Positions 44,469-52,773 of a stretch of DNA of 64,000 nucleotides are shown here, in pieces. The stretch's first letter is position 1. Every line of letters begins with the position of its first letter. The notes below the pieces were generated by a model. The model was given only the letters and a program-made list of their open reading frames with translations, was not told where the DNA came from and searched no databases. The DNA is taken from the NCBI GenBank assembly GCA_023402845.1, contig JAEYFP010000033.1, positions 1-64,000 on the forward strand. Direction: 5' to 3'. The stretch is from Bacillota bacterium. GTDB taxonomy: Bacteria; Bacillota; Clostridia; Lachnospirales; Lachnospiraceae. A program made the translations under genes and the position numbers.

Positions 44469-45677
44469 ATGACTAACTGGAAACGTAATGCAACGTTATA
44501 TATCATTGGGCAGTTCGTGTCGATGTTCGGCTCGATGCTCGTGCAGCATGCCATAACCTGGAAAATTACACTCGAAACCAAATCAGGTGTCATTATGACA
44601 CTGTTCACCTGCGCGGCACTATTGCCAATGACGCTGATTTCGCCGTTTGCGGGCGTATGGGCGGACAGGCATAATCGCAAATATCTGATCATCATATCCG
44701 ATGCGTTTATTGCACTGATCACGCTTGGCTTGGCGGTTGCGTATATCTCCGGCTGGAAGAATATGTGGCTGATGTTCATCGTTGTAGTCGCGCGTTCGTT
44801 TGGACAAGGAATACAGCAACCGGCAGTTTCTGCGATGATACCCCAAATGGTGCCGGAGGAGAGCCTGCAGAGATTCAACGGGATACAAAGCTCAATCCAG
44901 TCGCTGAATATGTTTGCCGCACCGATGGTGGCGGGGGCATTGCTGTCGTTCCTGCCGATTGAGAGCATATTCTTCATTGATGTGGTAACTGCGGTGATAG
45001 GCATCAGTATCGTCTTACTATTTGTCAAGGTGTCCGGTGTTGTGAACAGAGAGGAAGTAAAACATGGTGTAAAGGCATACTTTCACGAGCTGCGCGAAGG
45101 ACTTAAGTATATTAACTCTAAAACATGGCTGAAACTTATTATTATTTACAGTGCATTTTTTAGCTTTTTTGCATCGCCTGCTGCTTTACTTACGCCGCTT
45201 CAGGCAGCCCGCACATTTGGTGATGATGTCTGGCGTCTGACCGCCATGGAAATTGTATTTTCGGTCGGTTCGGTTGTGGGCGGTATCCTGATCTCTGTAT
45301 GGGGCGGTTTCAAAAATAAGGCACACACGATCGCCATGGCGTGTACGCTATTCGGTCTGACAGGTTTTCTGCTCGGTATCGTGCCGGATTTTTGGGTGTA
45401 TTTGGGCGTCATGATGATCTGCGGCGTTACCATACCGTTGTTTAACACGCCGAGTATGACGCTGCTCCAGAGCAAAATTGAGCCGGACAAAATGGGACGT
45501 GTATTCAGTGTGATGATGATGTTCAGCGGATTGTCAATGCCGCTCGGAATGGTTGTGTTTGGCCCGCTGGGTGATGTGGTGCAAATCGAGTGGCTGTTGA
45601 TTGCATCCGGCTTGGTGATCTTCGTCAGCGGTCTTGTGCTGCTGAAAATTCGAGCATTGATTGAGATCGGAAAATGA
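44469..45677 (+). CDS. MFS transporter (macrolide-efflux / DHA3-like)
   Basis: The start at MTNWKRNATLYIIGQFVSMFG has AAAGAGG upstream. The 402-aa protein has 12 predicted spans and the MFS loop motif GVWADRHNRKYLIIISD. The PEESLQRFNGIQSSIQSLN block is characteristic of MefA-type exporters. It overlaps the response regulator by 4 bases, so an antibiotic-responsive operon (MFS, regulator, kinase, ABC exporter) is suggested. The substrate is unknown. Confidence 0.82.
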   Translation: MTNWKRNATLYIIGQFVSMFGSMLVQHAITWKITLETKSGVIMTLFTCAALLPMTLISPFAGVWADRHNRKYLIIISDAFIALITLGLAVAYISGWKNMWLMFIVVVARSFGQGIQQPAVSAMIPQMVPEESLQRFNGIQSSIQSLNMFAAPMVAGALLSFLPIESIFFIDVVTAVIGISIVLLFVKVSGVVNREEVKHGVKAYFHELREGLKYINSKTWLKLIIIYSAFFSFFASPAALLTPLQAARTFGDDVWRLTAMEIVFSVGSVVGGILISVWGGFKNKAHTIAMACTLFGLTGFLLGIVPDFWVYLGVMMICGVTIPLFNTPSMTLLQSKIEPDKMGRVFSVMMMFSGLSMPLGMVVFGPLGDVVQIEWLLIASGLVIFVSGLVLLKIRALIEIGK

Positions 45678-46342
45678 CAGTGAAAATTTATTATATTGAA
45701 GATGATGAAAGTATTGCGGATGAAGTGCGCACTTATTTGAACAAAAGGGGACATGACGTGCTCATCATAGGCAGTATTTCAGAAGCAAAAAACAAGTTGA
45801 ATCGTGAAGTACCCTTGCTTTGTCTGGTAGACTGGAATCTGCCTGACGGGACAGGAGAAAATTTATGCGGCTGGATACGGGAAAAATATGCAGAGCTTCC
45901 GATTATCTTCATAACTGTAAAAGATGAAATAAACGAGATTGTAAATGGGTTTCAGATTGGAGCGGATGATTATATAACAAAACCATTTGATCTGGAAATA
46001 CTTTATTCAAGGATCAATGCTTTGCTGCGGAGGGCGGGAACGACAACTGCGTTATTAACCTGTGGAAAGATTACGGTTGATAAAAGCAAATATAAAGTCC
46101 TGGTTGACTGTGAGGAAGTTCTCTTAAGCGCTATGGAATATCAGTTATTACTTTTACTGCTTGAAAATAAAAACCGAACCGTAACGAGGCAGCGATTGTT
46201 AGAGCTGATTTGGGATGCGAATGGAAACTATGTGAACGATAATACATTAACGGTTACTATGAAAAGACTGCGGGAAAAATTGCATCATCCGGATTGTGTA
46301 AAGATGATCCGCAGCTTTGGATATCGAATGGAGGATCAATGA
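45674..46342 (+). CDS. OmpR-family response regulator of a BceRS-like system
   Basis: The receiver (residues 1-118) has D53 in LVDWNLPDGTG and K in YITKPFD. The C-terminal winged helix has VNDNTLTVTMKRLREKL. It resembles bacitracin-type (BceR) regulators that control adjacent ABC exporters. Its ATG overlaps the MFS stop and its TGA overlaps the kinase start. The direct repeats at 47591-47611, before the ABC genes, are the probable binding site. Confidence 0.88.
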   Translation: MTVKIYYIEDDESIADEVRTYLNKRGHDVLIIGSISEAKNKLNREVPLLCLVDWNLPDGTGENLCGWIREKYAELPIIFITVKDEINEIVNGFQIGADDYITKPFDLEILYSRINALLRRAGTTTALLTCGKITVDKSKYKVLVDCEEVLLSAMEYQLLLLLLENKNRTVTRQRLLELIWDANGNYVNDNTLTVTMKRLREKLHHPDCVKMIRSFGYRMEDQ

Positions 46343-47556
46343 GCAGACAAAGAAAAGCAATGATTTTTATTCCTATAGTTTTTCTGGGACTGCTGCTGAT
46401 CAGTCTGCTTTCGAATTTGCTTTTATCGGCGGCTTATGCAAAAAAACAATATGAAACCAGTGCATTTTTTGTAAATTGGTTTCTGGAGGAATATCCAGAT
46501 GATGAGCAAAGAATCATGGAACATATGAAGAAATTTGAAGCGGCAGATGGAAAAAACAGGTATCTTATTGAAAATAATCACCTTGCTGCTTATGGATTTG
46601 ATTACAGTGATTTTAATAAACCTTATCAATCCATAGCAATTGCTTCGGTTATTTTGGGCATGGCAATATTAGCTGCCATGTTTTTTATATTCAGCCATTT
46701 TATTATGCTAAAAAACAGGAATAGGATACGGATGATGACAAATTATCTGGCAGAAGCAAATTCAGGAAGAGCCGTTTCCATTCTGCCGAATATAGAAGAT
46801 GATTTTTCCTGCTTAGAGGATGAGATCTATAAAACAATTACAGAATTAAGGACAGCGGAAGAAACTGCCATAAAGGAGCGGCAGAACTTTGCGGATAGTC
46901 TTGCCAACATTGCCCATCAAATCAAAACTCCCGTAACCTCCATTTCTGTCAGCGTTCAAATGCTTGGGGAAAAGCTGACAGCAGAAGAAAAACAAAAGTT
47001 GAGGCAACAAATTGACCGGACAAATCAGCTGATCAACGCGTTGCTTACGGTTTCTAAAATTGATGCGGGGATATTGAAATTAAAAAAAGAAAAGGTGGAC
47101 GTATATACAGCATTGGAATTGGCTGTTGAAACGCTGGAAAGCCAGATTAAGCAAAAGGGTATTGAAGTGATATTGCCGAATCATCCGGAAATTTCCTTTA
47201 CGGGTGATTTGGATTGGAGTGTGGAACTGTTTATGAACCTCATAAAAAATAGCATGGAACATACTGGGGAAGGAGGAAGAATTTGTTTTGCATATGAAAA
47301 AAACCCTCTGTATGTGGAAATAACGATTACGGATAATGGGGAGGGATTTGATGAAGAAGAATTGCCCTATCTGTTTAATCGGTTTTACTAGGGAGGAAGC
47401 AGCTTACAATCTGGGACAGGCATTGGCTTATCAATAGCGAAGTCTATTACTGAGATGCAAAACGGTTTCATAAGCGCAAAAAATTTGAGTGTGGGAGGGG
47501 CTTGTTTTTCCATACGTTTTTATTACATAGGAAATTCCTTCGGATTTCCTATATAA
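46339..47556 (+). pseudogene. Sensor histidine kinase interrupted by an in-frame amber codon
   Basis: The kinase has two membrane spans (about residues 9-33 and 99-123) around a 65-residue external loop, the H box with H193 in IAHQIKTPVTS and an N box (FMNLIKNSMEHTGEGG). The reading frame then stops at TAG (47389-47391) right after YLFNRFY, at residue 350. In the same frame the missing end continues GGSSLQSGTGIGLSIAKSI, including the G2 box, to TAA 47554. The stop removes the ATP-lid part of the catalytic domain, so the product should not autophosphorylate unless the codon is read through. A single base change from a sense codon explains it. Confidence 0.75.
47529..47550 (+). terminator. Hairpin at the end of the kinase gene
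   Basis: AGGAAAT and ATTTCCT pair around a TTCG-containing loop. No T run follows, so termination may be weak. It lies inside the read-through tail of the kinase and before repeat copy 2. Confidence 0.4.
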
Positions 47557-47564
47557 CAAAATAT

Positions 47565-47597
47565 TATGCGCAGCTTCGCGCGCGGAACAAAAGCTGT
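47565..47597 (+). repeat. Dispersed 33-base repeat, copy 2
   Basis: This copy matches 43108-43140 with one mismatch (TTCGC against TTTGC). Its last 7 bases form the beginning of the direct repeat upstream of the ABC genes. Confidence 0.6.
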
Positions 47598-47627
47598 CAC
47601 TAAGCTGTCACTTTTCTTTGCTATACT
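47591..47627 (+). promoter_or_regulatory. Activator direct repeat and promoter of the BceAB-like genes
   Basis: AAGCTGTCAC occurs at 47591-47600 and again at 47602-47611, a spacing of 11 bases, one helical turn. This is the usual layout for two monomers of an OmpR/PhoB-type regulator. TATACT (47622-47627) follows as a -10, and no good -35 hexamer is present. The site overlaps the -35 position, as in activator-dependent promoters. Confidence 0.75.
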
Positions 47628-47674
47628 AACCTGAAAGACAGGTTATGTGGTTGAAAATTGAGGAGGTGCACAGA

Positions 47675-48373
47675 ATGGAAATACTCAGATGTGAAGACGT
47701 TACAAAGGTATATGGGACAGCGGACAATCTGGTAAATGCGTTGAACGGTATCAATTTGTCTGTTGAAAAAGGCGAGTTTGTTGCCATAATTGGAGCATCC
47801 GGTTCAGGGAAGTCTACACTTTTGCATCTAATAGGTGGTGTTGATACACCAACCTCAGGGAAAATTTATGTAGAGGGTACGGACCTCTCTTTTTTTAATG
47901 CGACAAAGGCTGCAATCTTCCGGAGAAGAAAAGTCGGATTGGTCTATCAGTTTTATAATCTGATCCCGACTCTGACCGTAGAAAAAAACATATTGCTGCC
48001 GATGAGGCTTGATAAACGCAAGCCTGACAAGGATTACTTTGATGAAATTGTGAAGATTCTCGGCCTGCAGGAATTGTGTGAACGTCTGCCGAGTCAGCTT
48101 TCCGGGGGACAGCAGCAAAGATGCGCAATTGCACGGGCACTGCTCTACCGCCCGGCTATGATTCTGGCAGATGAGCCAACGGGAAACCTCGACCGGAAAA
48201 ATTCAAGGGAAATCATTGATTTGTTGAAAATTTCCAATCAAAAACTAAACCAGACAGTACTTCTCATTACACATGCCGAGAAGGTTGCTTTAGAGGCCGG
48301 ACGGATTGTTACAATGGAAGACGGAACAATCATTTCTGATAAAAAACAACCGTTTCATCCGGGAGAGGAGTAG
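47675..48373 (+). CDS. ABC exporter ATP-binding protein (BceA-like)
   Basis: The start at MEILRCEDVTKVYGTADNLV follows GAGGAGG. The 232-aa ATPase has Walker A GASGSGKST, signature LSGGQQQR and Walker B MILADEPTGNLD. The MacB/LolD-like signature fits the BceA group, which works with a large FtsX-type permease to free lipid II cycle targets from peptide antibiotics. The permease gene follows after 4 bases. Confidence 0.88.
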   Translation: MEILRCEDVTKVYGTADNLVNALNGINLSVEKGEFVAIIGASGSGKSTLLHLIGGVDTPTSGKIYVEGTDLSFFNATKAAIFRRRKVGLVYQFYNLIPTLTVEKNILLPMRLDKRKPDKDYFDEIVKILGLQELCERLPSQLSGGQQQRCAIARALLYRPAMILADEPTGNLDRKNSREIIDLLKISNQKLNQTVLLITHAEKVALEAGRIVTMEDGTIISDKKQPFHPGEE

Positions 48374-48377
48374 AAAA

Positions 48378-50564
48378 ATGTGGAAAGATTATTCTGTTAG
48401 TTATCTGAAAAAGAACAAGGCAGCAAGTCTCTCCGTCATGATTGCGGCATTCATAGCGGCAATGTTTATTTCGATGCTATGCACTCTTTTTTATAATATG
48501 TGGACGGATGATATCAGGCGTTTGATTGATCGTGAGGGCGACTGGCAGGCCCGAATAATGATGGAATTTTCAGAAAATGAGCTGCAGAGGATACAAAACT
48601 ATTCAAATGTAAAGGCTGTAATTGTGTCTGAAGAGGGTGCGGCGATTTATTTTAATAATAGCAGGACGATCTATACAGATATGCCCCAAATCGCCGGGAT
48701 GCTGAATGTGAGTGAAGACAAGATAGAATACCACAGTTCACTTTTATCTAAGCAATTACTCTTTTTTTCCGGTAAAGAAGAAGCCCCTTCTATGCTTGTT
48801 ATGTTTTATGTTTTGATTGTCATATTTGCCTGTATTTCACTGATGCTAATTATCAAAAGTGCATTCCAGTTTTCTATGAACACAAGAGTGTACCAGCTTG
48901 GCATTTTGCAGAGCGTCGGGGCGACACCAAAGCAATTGCGAACAGTATTGATTCAGGAGGCTCTTGTATTGAGTACGGTGCCTGTTTTGGCAGGCACACT
49001 GATAGGAATAGGTCTTTGTGTGTACTTTTTAAAATATGCAAATACGCTTACAAGAAGTATCGGAATCAAACAAGCGGTTTTTGAATATCATGTTCTGCTG
49101 TTTCTGTTAACGGTTGCCTGCACGTTTGTGACAATATTTTTGTCTGCGTGGTTTCCTGCAAGGAACTTAAGCAAAATCAGTGTATTGCAGGCGATTCGAG
49201 GGGAGTATGAAAAGCCGCAGAACAAAATCAGAAAATTTCGTGTGGGATCGGTAATCCTCGGCGTTGAGGGAGAATTGGCCCTAAAGTCTTTTTATACAAG
49301 ACGAAAAGCATTTCGGACAGCCGCAGTATGCCTGACCATTTCCTTCCTTGTATTGACTATTTTTTTGAATTTTATGACCATTTCGGAAATAACTACAAAA
49401 TACACTTATTTTGAAAGATATAAAAATTCATGGGATATTATGATAGAAATTGCAAATGCCGACTTAAGTGATGACCGGCTGCAAAATGCTTTCAGGAGCA
49501 TAGACGGTATTGACACCCTCACCGCCTATCAAAAAAATACGGCTTATACATTGCTGAGTGAGGAGGATATGAGCCAGGAAGTAAAAGCAATCGGCGGATA
49601 CAATGTACTTAACCCCGCCGTTTATGTGGGGAACAATAAAATGTATCTGGTTGAAACACCGATGATTGTACTGGATCATGAAAGCTATGCCGATTATGCA
49701 GAGAAAAACGGTATACCAAAAGACAGGCAGGATGTCGGAACTGCGATTCTGATCAATACGATTTGGGATAGTAAAAACAGCGGTTTTCGCAGCAGGGAAT
49801 TGATTCCGTTTTTAAGTCAGACTGCCGAAAAGAATTTACAAATAGTAACCGGCCGGAATCCAGATACGGCGGTGGGGACGATTACCGTCTCCGGTTATAC
49901 GGAAGAAGTCCCTCAATTGCGAGAGGAATATAGTAATTACAGTCTTGTTCTAATTATATCCCAGAATGCATATGACAAATTTGCACAAAGCCTGCCGGCA
50001 GCAGATGATCAGTTGTATTTTAATATAAGAGCTGCATCTGCTGACAGCATAGATACTATTCAGGCAGAATGTGAAAAGTTAATGGGAAGCCGATATAATT
50101 ATACGATTGAGAACCGCCCGGAAAAAGAGGAGACAGCGGTCATGATATACGCAGGTTACAAGCAGATCATAGGTGCTTTGTGCGGACTTCTTGCCTGTAT
50201 TGGCATATCCAATGTTTTTGCAAATACGTTGGGGAATATTTTTCAGCGCAAACGCGAATTTGCACGATACCAGTCGGTTGGTGTTACGCCGCGGGGCATC
50301 TCAAAAATACTTTGTACGGAAGCGTTTGTTATATGGGCAGCACCAATGATAATCAGCATACCATTCAATATTTTATTTATTGTGTTTGCGGTAAAGCAGG
50401 CGGGAATCAATATGAGTGAATTTATCGTCAGGATGCCGATACTACCAATGTTGATTTTCTCTTTTGCTGTGCTTATGGCAATCAGTATTTCCTATTTTAT
50501 CGGAAGCAGGCAGATGAAAGGCGGCAGTATCGCAGAAGCATTGAAAGATGATACGTTTGGCTAG
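48378..50564 (+). CDS. FtsX-domain ABC permease (BceB-like)
   Basis: The start at MWKDYSVSYLKKNKAASLSV has GAGGAG upstream. The 728-aa protein has one N-terminal span (residues 18-40), an external segment and an FtsX block of three spans (about 135-270). A second long external domain and a C-terminal FtsX block (about 590-715) follow. The long external domain of BceB-type permeases binds the antibiotic; here it spans about residues 335-590. It forms an operon with the preceding ATPase. Confidence 0.82.
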   Translation: MWKDYSVSYLKKNKAASLSVMIAAFIAAMFISMLCTLFYNMWTDDIRRLIDREGDWQARIMMEFSENELQRIQNYSNVKAVIVSEEGAAIYFNNSRTIYTDMPQIAGMLNVSEDKIEYHSSLLSKQLLFFSGKEEAPSMLVMFYVLIVIFACISLMLIIKSAFQFSMNTRVYQLGILQSVGATPKQLRTVLIQEALVLSTVPVLAGTLIGIGLCVYFLKYANTLTRSIGIKQAVFEYHVLLFLLTVACTFVTIFLSAWFPARNLSKISVLQAIRGEYEKPQNKIRKFRVGSVILGVEGELALKSFYTRRKAFRTAAVCLTISFLVLTIFLNFMTISEITTKYTYFERYKNSWDIMIEIANADLSDDRLQNAFRSIDGIDTLTAYQKNTAYTLLSEEDMSQEVKAIGGYNVLNPAVYVGNNKMYLVETPMIVLDHESYADYAEKNGIPKDRQDVGTAILINTIWDSKNSGFRSRELIPFLSQTAEKNLQIVTGRNPDTAVGTITVSGYTEEVPQLREEYSNYSLVLIISQNAYDKFAQSLPAADDQLYFNIRAASADSIDTIQAECEKLMGSRYNYTIENRPEKEETAVMIYAGYKQIIGALCGLLACIGISNVFANTLGNIFQRKREFARYQSVGVTPRGISKILCTEAFVIWAAPMIISIPFNILFIVFAVKQAGINMSEFIVRMPILPMLIFSFAVLMAISISYFIGSRQMKGGSIAEALKDDTFG

Positions 50565-50687
50565 GCTCTCAATACTGCACATCTAAACTATAGAATAGTT
50601 GGGTTTCTATTGACGGACAGATAAAATATGGATTATGATGGAAAAAAGAGACGCCGGCATTTGTCGGAGAAGCGGCAAAAGGAGATT

Positions 50688-51230
50688 ATGATGCTGAAGC
50701 AAATAGAAGATAGAAGAAGTATCAGAAAATATTTAGATAAAAGAGTTGAGGAAGAGAAGCTTGTTCAAATATTGGAGAGTGCCAGGTTAGCACCTTCCGG
50801 AAGCAATACGCAGCCGTGGACGTTTCTGATTGTGGAATCGGAGGATACGAAGGAAAAGCTTTCCATTGCAGATCATCATCAAAACTGGATGCTGGAGGCC
50901 CCGATATTCATTGTGTGTGTAGCGGATATTAGATGCCGCATACCGGCAAATATGCAAATCAGGCTGGATGAGAACAGTTCTGAACCGGAGCTTAAGCAAA
51001 TTATTCGGGACACAGCAATCGCAATGGAGCATATTTTGCTTGAAGCAGAGCATCTGGGGCTGGCGGCCTGTTGGACAGCCTGGTTTGAGCAGGATCTGGT
51101 CCGACAGATCCTTAACATTCCGGAGGATAAATATGTATGCGGAATCATTACACTCGGATATGGTGATGAGACACCAAAGCAGCGCCCGAGGAGAGCCCTG
51201 GAAGACATTGTAAGATACGAAAAATGGTAA
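50688..51230 (+). CDS. Nitroreductase-family protein
   Basis: The start at 50688 has AAAAGGAG 8 bases upstream; an upstream ATG at 50628 does not. The protein of 180 aa shows the FMN-binding pattern RRSIRKYLDKRV at the N-terminus, then LAPSGSNTQPWTFLIV and CGIITLGYGDETPKQRPRR at the C-terminus. Such enzymes reduce nitro compounds or quinones with NAD(P)H. The next small gene is 13 bases downstream and may share a transcript. Confidence 0.85.
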   Translation: MMLKQIEDRRSIRKYLDKRVEEEKLVQILESARLAPSGSNTQPWTFLIVESEDTKEKLSIADHHQNWMLEAPIFIVCVADIRCRIPANMQIRLDENSSEPELKQIIRDTAIAMEHILLEAEHLGLAACWTAWFEQDLVRQILNIPEDKYVCGIITLGYGDETPKQRPRRALEDIVRYEKW

Positions 51231-51243
51231 TGGAGGAATTGAA

Positions 51244-51462
51244 ATGAAGAATTTACATGGACATTGTGTCTGCGGCACAACACTTTTCTGGCATAAGCCC
51301 TCTGACAATCATTACTGTATGAATGCGGAGCTATTTGACGATATCATAAAAGCAGCCTCATTTGAACTGGAACTGTTTTACGATCAAAAACCGGAATATT
51401 ATTCATTTGCGGGCGAGCGAAGGAAGCTCAATCATAATTTTGAGGAGATTGCAGAATCTTAG
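51244..51462 (+). CDS. Small protein of unknown function
   Basis: The 72-aa product starts at an ATG behind TGGAGGAATTG. It reads MKNLHGHCVCGTTLFWHK and ends RRKLNHNFEEIAES, with an HCVC element near the start. I do not recognise a family. It follows the nitroreductase gene closely and is likely co-transcribed. Confidence 0.5.
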   Translation: MKNLHGHCVCGTTLFWHKPSDNHYCMNAELFDDIIKAASFELELFYDQKPEYYSFAGERRKLNHNFEEIAES

Positions 51463-51771
51463 ATTTTCGCGTCTCCTCCGTTTCTGACATCCAACAGATC
51501 CTCACACATCCCGGCGGAATCGCTGACAGAATAACCTTGAAATAAAAGAATAAACTCCAATTTTCAATATCAGATATTATAACAGATCTGATTGCTGAAT
51601 GGAATAAAAATGCCAAACAGGAGTAGACATGAGAGTTAGTGAGTACTAACCTAAATGAGAATCATGTAAAATCCAGCTGTTTGATGAACCAACCTTCGCC
51701 GTCACACTTGACAGCGAGTTGATCCGAAGCTGCTGTGACCGAAAAATCGCCTTAAAAGTGAGGGAATCAAA
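51463..51771. other. Gap before the AraC-ABC operon
   Basis: A stretch of 309 bases. A 38-codon frame without a start codon (SCKIQLFDEPTFAVTLDSEL and on) ends at the AraC start and may be the tail of a lost gene. The regulatory site at 51635-51655 lies here. TAAAAT at 51667 could be a -10. Otherwise nothing was seen. Confidence 0.4.
51635..51655 (+). promoter_or_regulatory. Palindrome with DtxR/iron-box-like half site
   Basis: GTTAGT-GAGT-ACTAAC (51635-51650) is a short dyad. Read on the minus strand, TTAGGTTAG at the right of this site (51647-51655) matches the left half of the DtxR-family box exactly, and the other half keeps 4 of 10 bases. It lies about 120 bases before the AraC gene, which precedes two siderophore-type ABC exporters, so iron control is a reasonable inference. 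Confidence 0.4.
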
Positions 51772-52773
51772 ATGAACCAACAGTTTATGGAAGGAATCAG
51801 CACTATGCCGGGAGCCGTGGCCGATCAGGCAAGAGGGCGGGTCATCATACCCTTTCCGGCAGAAGGAGGGAAGCCGCCGGGCCGACTTATGACCTTTCTG
51901 CTTTCCTCCGGTTTTTTGCTGCATGACATTGACATCCGCTCCACTGTGATTCCGGACTTTTCCATGTTTGGAGAGCGCAAGGGTAAGATGCTCAAGATTA
52001 ACTATTGCTCACGTGGGCGCTGTGAGCTGAAATTGTATAACGGGGAGTACACCTATTTGTCCGGCGGAGAGGTGGCGATTGAAATTGGGAAAGCCATGGA
52101 GTCCTACTATTATCCTGCCGCAGAGTATGAAGGGATTGAGTTGATTATGATGATGAGCGGGAACTGGCGGGATGAGATCAGGATCGCGGGCAGTGTGCTG
52201 ACCGCGCCGGATGTGCTTGCCCGGCGGTGCGAGGATGAAGAACGGCTGCAGATCGCATCCGCCGGAGCCTTCCTCCCGAGAATCGCAAGGGAAATACATG
52301 AATATGCCACGGAGGATGCGGACCGCAGATTGATTTTTGCGAAAGCGCTGGAAATTTTGTTTCTTTTGGAAAAAATGCCATTAAACAAAGCCAAAGTGAA
52401 ACGAAATTATTATACGACATCACAGGTAGAAATTGCGAAAGCGGTCAAAAGGCTTATTACAAAAGATCTCACGGTCAGGTACACGGCAAAAACTCTTGCA
52501 AAGCAATTTGGCATCAGTGAAACAAGTCTCAAGAATTACTTTCGCGGCGTGTATGGCTGCGGTTATGCAGAGTATCAGACGGAACTGAGAATGAAGCTGG
52601 CGGCAAAGCTGCTTTCGGAGAGCCATGACAGGGTGGTGAAAATCGCTAATGCAGTGGGGTATGCCAGTCAGACAAAGTTTGGCATCGCGTTTAAGTCCTT
52701 TTACGGGACAGCACCGCTGGAATACCGCCGGGCAGCGGCACTTCAGCAAATATCCATAAGGGAGGAAAAATAA
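51772..52773 (+). CDS. AraC-family transcriptional regulator of the ABC exporter operon
   Basis: The 333-aa protein has a C-terminal AraC domain from residue 225 (VRYTAKTLAKQFGISETSLKNYF, then VGYASQTKFGIAFKSFYGTAPLEYR). The N-terminus is a cupin-like sensor resembling YbtA/PchR-type regulators (MLKINYCSRGRCELKLYNGEYTYL). PchR/YbtA proteins sense ferric siderophores. It ends one base before the first ABC gene, so it is in the same operon. Confidence 0.85.
   Translation: MNQQFMEGISTMPGAVADQARGRVIIPFPAEGGKPPGRLMTFLLSSGFLLHDIDIRSTVIPDFSMFGERKGKMLKINYCSRGRCELKLYNGEYTYLSGGEVAIEIGKAMESYYYPAAEYEGIELIMMMSGNWRDEIRIAGSVLTAPDVLARRCEDEERLQIASAGAFLPRIAREIHEYATEDADRRLIFAKALEILFLLEKMPLNKAKVKRNYYTTSQVEIAKAVKRLITKDLTVRYTAKTLAKQFGISETSLKNYFRGVYGCGYAEYQTELRMKLAAKLLSESHDRVVKIANAVGYASQTKFGIAFKSFYGTAPLEYRRAAALQQISIREEK

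Noticed and set aside
44297..45028. 243-codon minus-strand frame opposite the MFS gene
   Set aside because: It is the antisense shadow of a well-supported transporter gene and resembles no protein family.
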